From Streptomyces kronopolitis (GTDB taxonomy: Bacteria > Actinomycetota > Actinomycetes > Streptomycetales > Streptomycetaceae), in contig NZ_BMND01000004.1 of the NCBI RefSeq assembly GCF_014646275.1, positions 87,040 through 151,039 of the forward strand: DNA of 64,000 nt, given 5' to 3'. Shown piece by piece: positions 29,892 through 39,872 of this stretch (position 1 is its first letter; each line of letters begins with the position of its first letter). The translations under genes were made by a program, and so were the position numbers. The notes beneath the pieces were generated by a model, which was not told the origin of the DNA, did not search any database, and was given only the letters and a program-made list of their open reading frames with translations.

Positions 29892-30562
29892 CGGGCCTGC
29901 CCCCGCACCCACCCCGGCGCGCGCCGCTGCACCAGCTCGAAGGCCGCCTCCATCAGCAGGGCGAACACCGCGACCAGTACGGCGCCTGCGACCACCTGCG
30001 GGGTGCTGGCCAGGTTGAACCCCGCGGTGATGATCCGCCCCAGCCCGCCACCGCCCACCAGCGCCGCCAGCGTCGCCGTGGCCACCAGCTGGACCGCGGC
30101 GATCCGGATGCCGGTCAGCACGAGCGGGAAGGCGAGCGGCACCTCCACCCGCCGTACCAGCTGCAGCCCCGTCATCCCCATGCCGCGCGCGGCCCGCACC
30201 ACGTTCTGGTCCACCTCCCGCATCCCGACGTATGCGTTGGTCAGCAGCGGCGGAATGGCGAACAGCACCAGCGCAATGATCGTCGGCCACTGACCGTACC
30301 GCCCGAGGGGCGTGAGCAGCAGCAGGACCAGGACGGCGAAGGTGGGCACCGCCCGGCCGACGTTGGCGAGGTTGACGGCCAGCGCACCGCCGCGCCCGAG
30401 ATGGCCGAGGGTCAGCGCGACCGGCAGCGCGATCAGGGCGCTGAGGACCAGGCAGGCGAAGGTGAGCACCACATGCTGTTCGAGGCGGTGCCAGACGCCG
30501 TTCTCGCCGGACCAGTTGGCGGCGGTGGTCAGCCAGGACCAGACCGCGGCGAGGGTGCTCAC
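29888..30562 (-). CDS. ABC permease (osmoprotectant type), second
   Basis: This encodes 224 residues with about six membrane spans and the binding-protein-dependent permease signature (EAA-type loop GMGMTGLQLVRRVEVPLAFPLVLTGIR). It is of the OpuCB/OpuCD type. The GTG overlaps the first permease stop and the stop overlaps the binding protein, so expression is coupled. It forms the membrane channel with the other permease. Confidence 0.92.
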   Translation of the reverse strand: MSTLAAVWSWLTTAANWSGENGVWHRLEQHVVLTFACLVLSALIALPVALTLGHLGRGGALAVNLANVGRAVPTFAVLVLLLLTPLGRYGQWPTIIALVLFAIPPLLTNAYVGMREVDQNVVRAARGMGMTGLQLVRRVEVPLAFPLVLTGIRIAAVQLVATATLAALVGGGGLGRIITAGFNLASTPQVVAGAVLVAVFALLMEAAFELVQRRAPGWVRGQAR

Positions 30563-31317
30563 GCCCGCCGCCCGACGGCCGCGGCCGGCTCTTCCGTCGC
30601 CGCCGTGGCCCGACGGCGCACCCCGCGCACCCGCGTCCGCCGGTGCGTCCGGCGCCAGGGCGTGAGCAGCCGCTCCGCACCGAGCAGCAGCAGATCGAGG
30701 ACGACCGCGATGAGCACGCAGAGCACCGACGCGGTGAGTACCTGCGCCTTGAAGAAGGAGTTCATCCCGGCGTAGATGAGGTTGCCCAGCCCGCCGTATC
30801 CGACGATCGCGCCGACGGTGGTGAGCGCGACCGCGGAGACCGTGGCGATCCGCAGCCCGGCCATCGCGGCCGGCACGGCCAGCGGCAGCTCCACGGTCAG
30901 CAGTTGGCGCATCGGCCCGTACCCCATGCCGCGGGCGGCCTCCGTGGCCTCGGCGGGGACCCCGTCCAGCCCCGCCAGGATGTTTCGCACGAGCAGGGTG
31001 AGGGAGTACAGGGCCAGGCCGACCACGACGAGGGTGGCGGACAGCCCGTAGACCGGCAGCAGCAGGGAGAACATCGCCAGCGACGGGATCGTGTAGATCA
31101 CCGTGGTGATGCCGAGCACCGGCCCGGCCGTCCAGCGCCGGCGGCGGGCCAGCAGTGCCAGCGGGACCGCGATCACCAGCCCGAGCGCCACCGAGGACAG
31201 CGTCAGCTGCAGATGCTGGGCGACCGCGTCGAGCAGGATCTGCTGACGGGTACGCAGATAGTCGCCGCAGATCCAGTCGTTTCGGGCCAGGCAGTCGTCC
31301 GGCGGCGGTGCGGTCAC
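30559..31317 (-). CDS. ABC permease (osmoprotectant type), first
   Basis: This encodes 252 residues from a GTG. The N-terminal soluble part is about 30 residues and begins with a Cys-containing DDCLARNDWICGDYL. Six membrane spans follow, with an EAA-type loop (GMGYGPMRQLLTVELPLAVPAAMAGLR) around residue 130-157. It is the first gene of the three-gene operon. The C-terminal 35 residues are a basic Arg/Ala tail. The roughly 250 bp upstream show no clear promoter. Confidence 0.92.
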   Translation of the reverse strand: MTAPPPDDCLARNDWICGDYLRTRQQILLDAVAQHLQLTLSSVALGLVIAVPLALLARRRRWTAGPVLGITTVIYTIPSLAMFSLLLPVYGLSATLVVVGLALYSLTLLVRNILAGLDGVPAEATEAARGMGYGPMRQLLTVELPLAVPAAMAGLRIATVSAVALTTVGAIVGYGGLGNLIYAGMNSFFKAQVLTASVLCVLIAVVLDLLLLGAERLLTPWRRTHRRTRVRGVRRRATAATEEPAAAVGRRA

Positions 31318-31575
31318 GGTACGAGTCCACCCCGGCGGGCGCGGAGTGTCGCGGCGGACGCGTCCGATCGGGGTGGCCTATCCGGGTGGCCGCTCGGGGT
31401 GGCTGAGAAGCGCGGCTACACGGTGGTCACGGTCTCCCGGCTGCTCGCCCCGGCGAAGCCGCGGCCGGGGATGGTCCACCGGCCGTAGCGGCGACGGGGG
31501 CGGGTTCCGCGGGGCCCGGCCCACCGCGCGCGGGCCTGCCGGCCGGCCGTCGCCGGTCACGCCGTCCCGCCGCGG

Positions 31576-32205
31576 TCACTCCGTCCCGGCCCCGGCGGTC
31601 CCCGCTCCGGCGGTCCCGGCCCCGGCGGTCCCGGCCCTGGCGGTCCCGGCCCCGGCGGTCTCGGTAGGCCCCACCGGACCCCGGTTCCGCAGCCGGTGCC
31701 ACCAGTGCCGGCGCCGCGGGTGCACGGCGCGGCCCAGTCGGCGGCCCAGCAGCAGATAACCGAGCAGCGCGCCGGTGCAGTTGAGGATCACGTCGTCGAT
31801 GTCGAAGGCGCGGCCGGTGATCAGCGCCCCCTGCACCAGTTCCACCAGCAGCATCACCAGCGCCGTCGCCACCCCCACCCGCACCAGCCCGCGGGCCTTC
31901 GGCAGCAGCACCGGGAGCAGCACCCCGAACGGCATCCCCAGGACGACATTGCCGCCCAGCTGCTTGGCCGCGTCGGCCGCCGTCGACTGGGTGAAGTAGC
32001 TCCGGATCGAGTCGCCCGGGCGGAGGTTGGGGTGGGTGAGCGGTACCGACGCCGCCGACGGGGTCAGCGTGACCCGCGCCAGCGCCACCGCGAAGGCCAC
32101 CATCGCGGCGAACGCCAGCACCAGCAGCAGGATCCGGACGGCCAGTGGAGCCCGCGCGGCGACCGGTGACCACCCGGCCCCGCCACCTTGTTCCGTACGC
32201 GCCAT
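31576..32205 (-). CDS. VanZ family protein
   Basis: This encodes 209 residues. About four membrane spans (22-46, 82-101, 105-128 and 141-160) enclose the VanZ-type pattern NVVLGMPFGVLLPVL, VELVQ and FDIDDVILNCTGALLGY. VanZ proteins occur in glycopeptide-resistance clusters but also widely elsewhere with unknown function. The C-terminus is made of 5-residue repeats of the AGAGT type, from 15-bp DNA repeats. The ATG at 32205 has GGGAG upstream. Confidence 0.85.
   Translation of the reverse strand: MARTEQGGGAGWSPVAARAPLAVRILLLVLAFAAMVAFAVALARVTLTPSAASVPLTHPNLRPGDSIRSYFTQSTAADAAKQLGGNVVLGMPFGVLLPVLLPKARGLVRVGVATALVMLLVELVQGALITGRAFDIDDVILNCTGALLGYLLLGRRLGRAVHPRRRHWWHRLRNRGPVGPTETAGAGTARAGTAGAGTAGAGTAGAGTE
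31586..31660. repeat. 15-bp tandem repeat in VanZ gene
   Basis: About five copies with a 15-bp period (core GGCGGTCCCGGCC) run through the 3' end of the VanZ gene and are translated in frame as AGTAG-type repeats. The copies differ at a few bases. The number of repeats may vary between strains. Confidence 0.75.
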
Positions 32206-32412
32206 GACGATCTCCCGGTGTCCGAGAAGGGCCGTGCGCCCCGATGGCAGGTGCGGGTACCCCCGGTCGCGGCGATCATGCGGGACGGCCGGCCGCCCCG
32301 CGCCGGACCGGGCCACGACACACGGCAGGGGCGCCGGATCGCTCCGGCGCCCCTGCTCGGTTCCCCGCGGTGCGCGCCTGCTCGGCCCGCCCGCGGACGT
32401 CTCACCCGCGGC

Positions 32413-33711
32413 TCACCCCCGCGGGCGCTCCGCCTCCACCCGCCGGCGTCCCTTGTCGTCGGCCCCGGCCGGCGACTTGGACGGCCCGGCCTGCGGCCCC
32501 GCGGCACCGCCCTTGCCCGCTCCGGGCTTCCGCGGCGGGGCGGCCTGGGTGTCCTGCGGGAAGGTCAGCTGCTGGCTCTGCCACTCCAGCGCCGGGACGA
32601 CCTCGCGCCGCCAGGTCGTGAACTGGTGGCTGCCCTGCGGCAGGATGATCGAGTCGACCGTCATCGGCGGCTTGACCGCGTGCACGAAGTCCATCGTGGC
32701 GCCGTAATCCGCCTCGCCCTTGCGGCTGCTGGCCACCAGCGCGGAGATCTGCGGGGTGGGCAGGTGCTTCAGCCGCCACAGCAGGTCGTGCTCGTGCTCG
32801 CGCTTGGCGCCCTCGGGGCCCGGGCCGAACAGGCTGCCGGTGGTCAGGTCGTCCTTGATCGCGTAGTCGCCCGAGAGCGAGACCGCCGAGGTGTAGGCCT
32901 TCGGGTTGCGCATCGCCAGCTGGAGCGAGCAGGTACCGCCGGACGAGTAGCCGAACGCGCCCCAGGCGCTGGGGTCGTGGCCCACCCGGTAGGTCGCCTT
33001 CATGGCGTCCGGCAGGTCCTTGGTGAAGAAGGTCTCGGCCTGCGGCCCGCCCGGCACGTCGACGCACTCGGTGTCCCGCGGCGGCGCGATGGTCGGCCGC
33101 ACCATGACGATCACCGTCGGCTGCATCCGGCCCTGCGCGATCAGCCGGCCCGCGTTCTGCGGCACCTGGAGGTGCTGGGCGAGGTTCATGATGCCGCCGG
33201 GGTAGCCGCTGATGACGACCATGACGGGGAAGCGCTGACGGCGGAACTGCTGCTGGAAGTACTGCGGCGGCAGATAGACGAAGCCGGGGTTGATGGCCCG
33301 CGTGCGGCGGCCGATGATCCGCACGGACTCGACCTTGCCCACCTTGTCGGCGGGGCCCTTGGGCAGCCCGGTCACCCGGTCGAGGCCCTGCGGCCCCGCG
33401 GGCTGGATCAGCCCGCCCTTCATGTTGCCCACCGAGGCGTACTGGCCGCCGCCCTGGCTCACGGACACCGGGGCCTTGTCGTTGTTGCCCAGCAGCTCGT
33501 CCCAGTTGCCGTAGAACTCGAAGTTCGTGTTCACGGCGAGGGCGAGCGCGCACACGATCGACAGCTGGGTGACCGCGATGGCCCCCAGTCTGCCCAGGAC
33601 CGGGCCGACCCCGCGTCGTGACAACCGGGGCCAGAGCCACACCGTGGCGGCCACACTCGCCACCGCCAGCACGATCACCGTGTACTCGAGCGACTGACTG
33701 GTCAGCCCCAT
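32413..33711 (-). CDS. Membrane-anchored esterase (antigen 85/putative esterase family)
   Basis: This encodes 432 residues. The N-terminus has two hydrophobic segments (about 10-28 and 42-61), then an extracytoplasmic alpha/beta-hydrolase domain (about 125-385). The GYSSGG motif at 254-259 makes Ser256 the likely nucleophile. An Asp and a His (GSHQF, around 357-361) complete the triad. This is the PF00756 esterase class, related to mycolyl-transferase antigen 85. The C-terminal 45 residues are Pro/Lys-rich and disordered. The substrate is unknown. The ATG follows GGGAG. Confidence 0.86.
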   Translation of the reverse strand: MGLTSQSLEYTVIVLAVASVAATVWLWPRLSRRGVGPVLGRLGAIAVTQLSIVCALALAVNTNFEFYGNWDELLGNNDKAPVSVSQGGGQYASVGNMKGGLIQPAGPQGLDRVTGLPKGPADKVGKVESVRIIGRRTRAINPGFVYLPPQYFQQQFRRQRFPVMVVISGYPGGIMNLAQHLQVPQNAGRLIAQGRMQPTVIVMVRPTIAPPRDTECVDVPGGPQAETFFTKDLPDAMKATYRVGHDPSAWGAFGYSSGGTCSLQLAMRNPKAYTSAVSLSGDYAIKDDLTTGSLFGPGPEGAKREHEHDLLWRLKHLPTPQISALVASSRKGEADYGATMDFVHAVKPPMTVDSIILPQGSHQFTTWRREVVPALEWQSQQLTFPQDTQAAPPRKPGAGKGGAAGPQAGPSKSPAGADDKGRRRVEAERPRG

Positions 33712-34637
33712 GCGCCCACATCTCCCGTCACCCGCGAAAGGGTTCTTGCCTTCTTACGGCCGCCTAAGGCACAACGTGCGGCTCAGGACAATGGTCACCG
33801 GAGAAGATGGGCACACCTGCGCATCGGATACCTGAACGACCCAGTTCTTACCTCGCTCTTGCCACATCGTTTCCGCGGCGTGATGTGCGACGGGGGCCAT
33901 CGGCGCTCGCGAAGGCGCGGCGAGCGCGGCGCGGATGGCGCGCCCGTCGACCCAAAAGCCCAGGTCAGTGAGGTGTTCGGCAGCAGGGCACGGGGCCGGC
34001 GGCCCGGACACCCGCGCCTCGGGCCGTCCCTCCCACCCCGCACATCCCGCCACTTCACAAATGGCCGAATCAACTTCCCTTCCCCGTGCGCTCCTTGCGA
34101 CACCTGACGCGCTCTCCGCCGACGCGTCCGCCGAAGCCCGTCCCGCGGTTCCCGGCTATATGGTGCGCGGTACGCATTTCGCCGAATTATTGCTCCCTAT
34201 TCTTCCCGATGTGCGGTGTGCTGCATATGGGCGAGTAATGCGTTGTTCGGGTGCACTGTCGCGATGCATGACGCACTGCTTCCTTTGCGACGCTTTCTGC
34301 GTGATGCGCCCTTCGCCGGGCGAATACCGGGGTCCGGTCCGTGAAATGCCGTGGGGAGATTCGGCGAAGAGAGGGACGGTCCGTCAGAACCCCCGAAAGG
34401 CCCGCCCGTACCGCCCGCGACCTCGTACGCAGGGCGAATGCGGCGGCGGGCCACCGCCGGGCTCCTGGCCGAAACCCATCGCCCCCGTAACACCCCCGGA
34501 TGGCCCACCACACAAGGCGCGGGGTCCCACGATGAGGCCGGTCCCGGCCGCTACGCTTACGTATCCGTCCTGGTCAGGGACATGTCTGTGCTTCACGGAC
34601 AAAGGCCGCACCCACCACACGCAAGAGAGGTTCGCCG
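33712..34637. other. Long gene-less region upstream of the VWA gene
   Basis: I see no gene in this roughly 925-bp stretch. Several open frames exist on both strands, but their translations are unpatterned. The part from about 34150 to 34350 is clearly AT-richer than the neighbours, which suggests a regulatory region or the remains of a decayed gene. Just before the VWA gene (34550-34637), a hexamer TACGCT or TTACGT may be a -10. No RNA gene is seen. Confidence 0.5.
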
Positions 34638-36044
34638 ATGGGCATTCGGAGTCTGCTGCGCAACGCTTTCGGTCGCTCCAAGGCGACCCGCGAAGAAACC
34701 GGCGCGGCCCCGAGCGGCGCCGGCACCACCCCGGAGTCCGCGACCATTCCCGAGGCCCGCGAGGAGTCCGTTCCGGCCCCCTCCGCTCCGGCCCCGGAAG
34801 CCGAGGTCCCGGCCGCACGGACGGCACCCCCCGCCGCCACGGACGCTCCGGCCGACGACCCGGCCCCGGCGGCCCCCACGCTGCCGGCCCAGGGCAGCCG
34901 CCCCGATGTCGCGGAGCGCGCGGCGGAGACCTCCGCGGCGCGGGAGGAGTCCGCAGCACGGGACGAGGCCGAGGCGCGGGACGGGGCCGCGGTGGAGTCC
35001 GTCGACGAGGCCGAGGTGCGGGACGAGGCCGTGACCGACCTCGTGAGCCAGGCCTTCGACAACCCCACGCCGCCGGCCGCGGAGCCGGAGCCCGAGGCAG
35101 CGACGGAAGCCGAGCCCGAGCCGAAGGCCGCGGCCACCGAGACCGAGGCCGTCGCGGAGCCCGCGCCCGAGCCGGAGGCCGTCGCGGAGCCGGAGCCCAA
35201 GCCGGCGTCCGAGCCCGAGGCAACGACGGAGGCCGAGGCAGCGGCGGAAGCCGCCCCCGAGCCGCAGCCCGCCCCCGAGCCCGCCCCGGCCCCCGAGCCC
35301 GTGGCCACCGCCGCCGCGGACACCACCGCCGCGGACACCACCGGCACCGCCACGCCCCCCGCCCTCGTCAGCCTCGTGAAGTCCGCGGCCGCCACCCTGG
35401 ACAAGCACGGCCTCGGCACCCAGCGCGCCGCCGTCTACCTGGTCCTCGACCGCTCCGGCTCGATGCGCAACTACTACAAGGACGGCACCGTCCAGAACCT
35501 CGCCGAGCAGGCGCTGGCCCTGGCCACCCGGTTCGACGACGACGCCACCGTCCCGGTCGTCTTCTTCTCCACCGACGTCGACGGCACCGCCGACCTCGAC
35601 CTCACCAACTACGAGGGGCGCATCGCGGAACTGCACGCCGGCCTCGGGCACATGGGCCGGACGAACTACCACTGGGCCATCAACGCCGTCATCGAGCACT
35701 ACAAGAAGTCCGGCTCCACCGCGCCGGCCTTCGTCATCTTCCAGACCGACGGCGCCCCGACCTCCAAGCCGGCCGCCGAGAAGGCGCTCTGCGAGGCGGC
35801 CGGGCTGCCCCTCTTCTGGCAGTTCGTCGGCTTCGGCGACCCGGACGCCAAGGGCTTCGACTTCCTCCGCAAGCTCGACGACCTGAGCGTCCCGGAGAAG
35901 CGGGTCATCGACAACGCCGGCTTCTTCCACGCCGGCCGCGACCCCCGCGGCCTCTCCCACGACGAGCTCTACCAGCAGCTCATGGTCGAGTTCCCCGAGT
36001 GGCTCGCCGAGGCCCGCGGCGCCGGCATCCTCAAGGACAGCTGA
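34638..36044 (+). CDS. VWA domain-containing protein (TerF/TerY-like)
   Basis: This encodes 468 residues. A short basic N-terminal motif (GIRSLLRNAFGRSK) leads into a Pro/Glu/Ala-rich disordered linker (about 18-235) that carries Pro-Glu repeats. The C-terminal VWA domain (about 240-460) has the MIDAS motif DRSGSM, then TNYHWAI and FQTDGAP. Such proteins are part of the tellurite/chemical-stress ter systems or stand alone; here no other ter gene is seen. The ATG follows GAGAGG. Confidence 0.88.
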   Translation: MGIRSLLRNAFGRSKATREETGAAPSGAGTTPESATIPEAREESVPAPSAPAPEAEVPAARTAPPAATDAPADDPAPAAPTLPAQGSRPDVAERAAETSAAREESAARDEAEARDGAAVESVDEAEVRDEAVTDLVSQAFDNPTPPAAEPEPEAATEAEPEPKAAATETEAVAEPAPEPEAVAEPEPKPASEPEATTEAEAAAEAAPEPQPAPEPAPAPEPVATAAADTTAADTTGTATPPALVSLVKSAAATLDKHGLGTQRAAVYLVLDRSGSMRNYYKDGTVQNLAEQALALATRFDDDATVPVVFFSTDVDGTADLDLTNYEGRIAELHAGLGHMGRTNYHWAINAVIEHYKKSGSTAPAFVIFQTDGAPTSKPAAEKALCEAAGLPLFWQFVGFGDPDAKGFDFLRKLDDLSVPEKRVIDNAGFFHAGRDPRGLSHDELYQQLMVEFPEWLAEARGAGILKDS

Positions 36045-36301
36045 CCCCCGCTCCGCTCACCCCACGTCACCGGCCGCGGGCGGGCCCCACCGGCCCGGCC
36101 GCGGCCGCTGTCGTACGCCCCCGCACGCACCACCCCACGGGGCGCCTCTCCCGCCCCGCCCGGCTCCCTGACCACACGAGAGGCGAGCGCCCGCCCCGCT
36201 ACCTACGCTGAATGGGTGACATGCCCCGTGTGATCCGGTTGCTCCGGTGTGGGCGGCGAGGTGGGCGGGGTGGCCCTACCAGCCGAGCGAGGCCGGTCGT
36301 G

Positions 36302-37885
36302 ATGAGTGACGCGAGCCAGCAGGGAGCCGCCGCCGGCGCTCCCGGCGCCAGCACTCCCAGCTGGGCCGTGGCGGCCCCGCCCGATCCGCGGCGCTGGTGG
36401 GCGCTGGTGGTGATCGCCATCGCGCAGCTCATGGTGGTGCTGGACGCCACGATCGTGAACATCGCGCTGCCCTCGGCCCAGCGCGACCTGGGGATCTCGG
36501 ACGCGAACCGGCAGTGGGTGATCACGGCGTACACGCTCGCCTTTGGCGGGCTGCTGCTGCTCGGCGGCCGGATCGCCGACCTGGTCGGGCGGAAGAAGAC
36601 GTTCATGATCGGCCTGGTCGGGTTCGCGGCCGCGTCGGCGCTGGGCGGAGCGGCCACCGGCTCCGCGATGCTGTTCGGGGCGCGGGCGCTCCAGGGCGCC
36701 TTCGGGGCGCTGCTGGCGCCGTCCGCGCTGTCGCTGCTGACCACGACGTTCACCATCGGCAAGGAACGCAGCAAGGCCTTCGGCATCTACGGGGCCATCG
36801 CGGGCGGCGGCGCGGCCATCGGCCTCATCGCCGGCGGGCTGCTGACCCAGTACCTGACCTGGCGCTGGTGCCTGTACGTGAACGTGCCGGTCGCGGTGAT
36901 CGCGTTCACCGGCGCCGCCGTGTTCCTGCGCGACAAGCCCGAGCGGGACCGCGTCCACCTGGACGTTCCCGGCGTGCTGCTGGGCTGCGGCGGCCTGGTC
37001 GCGATCGTCTACGCGTGCAGCGAGGCGGAGCCGCGGGGCTGGGCTGACGGGCTGGTCATCGGGCTGCTGGCCGGGGGTGTGCTGCTGCTGGCCGCCTTCG
37101 CCTGGTGGCAGACGCGGGCGCGCCATCCCCTGCTGCCCCTGCACATCGTGCGGAACCGGAACCGCGGCGGCGCCTTCCTGACGATGGCCCTGGCGGTCAT
37201 CGCGCTGTTCGGGATGTTCCTGTTCATGACGTACTACCTGCAGACCGTGCTCGGCTACTCCCCGGTGAAGACCGGAATGGCGTTCCTGCCGATGGTGGCG
37301 GCGATCGTGATCGGTTCGACGCAGATATCGGCGCGGCTGCTGCACCGCGTCCCGCCGCGGTTCCTGATGGTCCCGGGCGCGCTGCTGGCCGCCGCGGGGC
37401 TCTTCACGCTGCGGTACCTGACCGCCGCGCCCGCCTATGTCTCGCACGTCCTTCCGGCCATGCTGCTCGTCGGTCTCGGCATGGGCCTGACCTTCATGCC
37501 GGTGATGGCGACGGCCACGTCCGGGGTGGCGCCGCACGACTCCGGGGTCACCTCCGCGACGGTCAACACCGCGCAGCAGGTGGGCGGTTCGATCGGGACG
37601 GCGCTGCTGAACACGATCGCGACCTCGGCGAGCGCGACCTTCATCGCGAGCCGGCTGGCGGACGCGGCGCGGCGGGCCGGCGGCCCCGGGGGGCTGACCC
37701 CGGCGGTGCGCGACGGGATCGTGACGACCGGGGTCGTGCACGGGTTCACCATCGCCATCGGGGTGGGGTCGGCCGTGATGCTGCTGGCCGCCCTGGTCGC
37801 CGGGCTGATGGTCAACGGCCGGCCCGCGAAGCAGGGTCAGGTGCCGACGTCGGACAGCGCCGAGTCGGCGGACGCCGCGGTGTGA
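36302..37885 (+). CDS. DHA2-family MFS multidrug exporter (EmrB/QacA type)
   Basis: This encodes 527 residues with about 14 membrane spans. The N-terminal motif C region (LDATIVNIALP), the WVITAYTLAFGGLLLLGGRIADLVGRKK motif A loop and the WRWCLYVNVP segment are typical of drug:H+ antiporters of the DHA2 group. The open frame begins 30 codons earlier, but MSDASQQ (ATG 36302) is the first sensible start. The substrate cannot be told. A TetR-like regulator is not adjacent. Confidence 0.9.
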   Translation: MSDASQQGAAAGAPGASTPSWAVAAPPDPRRWWALVVIAIAQLMVVLDATIVNIALPSAQRDLGISDANRQWVITAYTLAFGGLLLLGGRIADLVGRKKTFMIGLVGFAAASALGGAATGSAMLFGARALQGAFGALLAPSALSLLTTTFTIGKERSKAFGIYGAIAGGGAAIGLIAGGLLTQYLTWRWCLYVNVPVAVIAFTGAAVFLRDKPERDRVHLDVPGVLLGCGGLVAIVYACSEAEPRGWADGLVIGLLAGGVLLLAAFAWWQTRARHPLLPLHIVRNRNRGGAFLTMALAVIALFGMFLFMTYYLQTVLGYSPVKTGMAFLPMVAAIVIGSTQISARLLHRVPPRFLMVPGALLAAAGLFTLRYLTAAPAYVSHVLPAMLLVGLGMGLTFMPVMATATSGVAPHDSGVTSATVNTAQQVGGSIGTALLNTIATSASATFIASRLADAARRAGGPGGLTPAVRDGIVTTGVVHGFTIAIGVGSAVMLLAALVAGLMVNGRPAKQGQVPTSDSAESADAAV

Positions 37886-38068
37886 GGGCGGCCCCGCGGG
37901 CGAGGCCCCGGGGCCTGCGGAGAGCCGCCGGTGTCCGGCGGCGGGGCACTGTCCAGCCCGTGTCCACCCTGTAAAAGCCCGCGCGGGCACCCCCGGGCCG
38001 TCCAGTACGATATTGACGTTCCGTAAAGCAAATCCTCACTCACCGTAGCGACTTGGGAGCAGCCGGCA

Positions 38069-39787
38069 ATGGCTCGACACCTCATCACCAGCGCCCTTCC
38101 GTACATCAACGGGATCAAGCACCTGGGCAACATGGTGGGGTCCATGCTCCCGGCGGATGTGTACGCCCGCTATATGCGGCAGCGCGGGCACGAGGTGCTC
38201 TACATCTGCGCGACGGACGAGCACGGGACCCCCGCCGAGCTGGCGGCCAAGGACGCGGGGCAGTCGGTCGACGCCTTCTGCGCCGAGCAGCACGACAAGC
38301 AGAAGGCGATCTACGACGGCTTCGCCCTCGACTTCGACTACTTCGGCCGGAGCTCCTCGCGGGAGAACGTCGAGCTGACCCAGCACTTCGCCCGCAAGCT
38401 GCACGAGAACGGCTTCATCGAGGAGCGGGCGATCCGCCAGGTCTTCTCGGTCACCGACGACCGCTTCCTGCCGGACCGCTACATCGTCGGCACCTGCCCG
38501 CACTGCGGCTACGACAAGGCCCGCGGCGACCAGTGCGAGAACTGCACCCGGGTGCTCGACCCCACCGATCTGATCGACGCCCGCTCGGCGATCAGCGGCA
38601 GCGGCGATCTGGAGGTGCGGGAGACCAAGCACCTCTTCCTGCTCCAGTCGAAGCTGCAGCACGAGGTCGAGGGCTGGCTGGAGGGCAACGGCAGCAAGGA
38701 GTGGCCGACGCTGGCCTCGTCCATCGCGCACAAGTGGCTGACCGAGGGCCTCCAGGACCGGGCGATCACCCGCGACCTGGACTGGGGCGTTCCGGTGCCG
38801 GCCGATGTGTGGCCCGAGCTGGCCGCCGAGGGCAAGGTCTTCTACGTGTGGTTCGACGCGCCGATCGAGTACATCGGCGCGACGAAGGAGTGGGCGGACG
38901 CCGCCTCCGACGGGAGCCGCGACTGGAAGTCGTGGTGGTACGAGGCCGAGAACGTCCGGTACACGCAGTTCATGGCCAAGGACAACGTCCCGTTCCACTC
39001 GGTGATGTTCCCGGCGACCCAGCTGGGCACCCGCGAGCCGTGGCAGAAGGTCGACTTCCTCAAGGCCTTCAACTGGCTGAACTACTACGGCGGGAAGTTC
39101 TCCACCTCCCAGCGCCGCGGCATCTTCACCGACGCGGCGCTGGAGCTGCTGCCGGCCGACTACTGGCGCTACTTCCTGATCGCCAACGCCCCCGAGTCGG
39201 ACGACACCTCCTTCACCTGGGAGCTGTTCTCCTCGTCGGTCAACAAGGACCTGGCCGACACCCTCGGCAACTTCGTCAACCGCGTGCTGTCGTTCTCCCG
39301 GAAGCGCTTCGGCGACGAGGTGCCCGCGGGCGCCGAGGCCGGGGCCGCCGAGCAGAAGCTGGGCGCGGAGATCGCCGGGCTGCTGGCCGAGTACGAGGGC
39401 CACATGGACGCCCTCCAGTTCCGCAAGGCCGCCGCCTCGCTGCGCGCCCTGTGGAGCGCGGGCAACTCCTACCTGGAGGAGAAGGCCCCGTGGCTGGAGA
39501 TCAAGACGGACAAGGACGCGGCGGCGCTGACGCTGCGCACGGCGATGAACCTGATCCACCTCTACGCGGTGGTCTCCGAGCCGTTCATCCCGTCCTCGGC
39601 CAAGGCCATGCGCAGCGCCTTCGCGCTGGAGGACGACACCGCGGTGTGGGTCTCCCCGGAGGAGGCCGAGGCGCTGGCCTCGGTGCCGGCCGGGACGCCG
39701 TTCACCGTGCCGCCGGTGCTCTTCGCGAAGATCACCGAGGAGGACCTGGAGTCCTACCGCGCCCGCTTCGGCGGCGCCGAGGAGTAG
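38069..39787 (+). CDS. metG: Methionyl-tRNA synthetase
   Basis: This encodes 572 residues, a class I synthetase. The HIGH-like motif is HLGN (17-20 in NGIKHLGN). A zinc knuckle is seen at Cys143/146/156/159. The KMSKS-like loop is KFSTS (343-347). An anticodon-binding domain follows (about 410-570). There is no C-terminal dimerisation/tRNA-binding domain. The enzyme charges initiator and elongator tRNA-Met. The ATG follows GGGAG. The 180-bp leader contains TACGAT (38006-38011), a possible -10. Confidence 0.96.
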   Translation: MARHLITSALPYINGIKHLGNMVGSMLPADVYARYMRQRGHEVLYICATDEHGTPAELAAKDAGQSVDAFCAEQHDKQKAIYDGFALDFDYFGRSSSRENVELTQHFARKLHENGFIEERAIRQVFSVTDDRFLPDRYIVGTCPHCGYDKARGDQCENCTRVLDPTDLIDARSAISGSGDLEVRETKHLFLLQSKLQHEVEGWLEGNGSKEWPTLASSIAHKWLTEGLQDRAITRDLDWGVPVPADVWPELAAEGKVFYVWFDAPIEYIGATKEWADAASDGSRDWKSWWYEAENVRYTQFMAKDNVPFHSVMFPATQLGTREPWQKVDFLKAFNWLNYYGGKFSTSQRRGIFTDAALELLPADYWRYFLIANAPESDDTSFTWELFSSSVNKDLADTLGNFVNRVLSFSRKRFGDEVPAGAEAGAAEQKLGAEIAGLLAEYEGHMDALQFRKAAASLRALWSAGNSYLEEKAPWLEIKTDKDAAALTLRTAMNLIHLYAVVSEPFIPSSAKAMRSAFALEDDTAVWVSPEEAEALASVPAGTPFTVPPVLFAKITEEDLESYRARFGGAEE

Positions 39788-39810
39788 GCCTCCCCGCATC
39801 CGCGCGCACG

Positions 39811-39841
39811 CGCCCGTCCGGCCCCCGCGGCCGGGCGGGCG
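39811..39841. terminator. Hairpin downstream of metG
   Basis: CGCCCGTCCGGCC and GGCCGGGCGGGCG pair in 12 of 13 positions around a 5-nt loop. It lies between the convergent metG and the GT-C-like membrane gene and may terminate both. Confidence 0.65.
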
Positions 39842-39872
39842 CCCGCGTGTGCGGCCCCGCAGGCGACCCGGC

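Noticed and set aside
33754-34103. Leftward open frames between the esterase and VWA genes
   Set aside because: No ribosome site and no recognisable domain; Arg/Pro-rich composition as expected by chance at this GC content.
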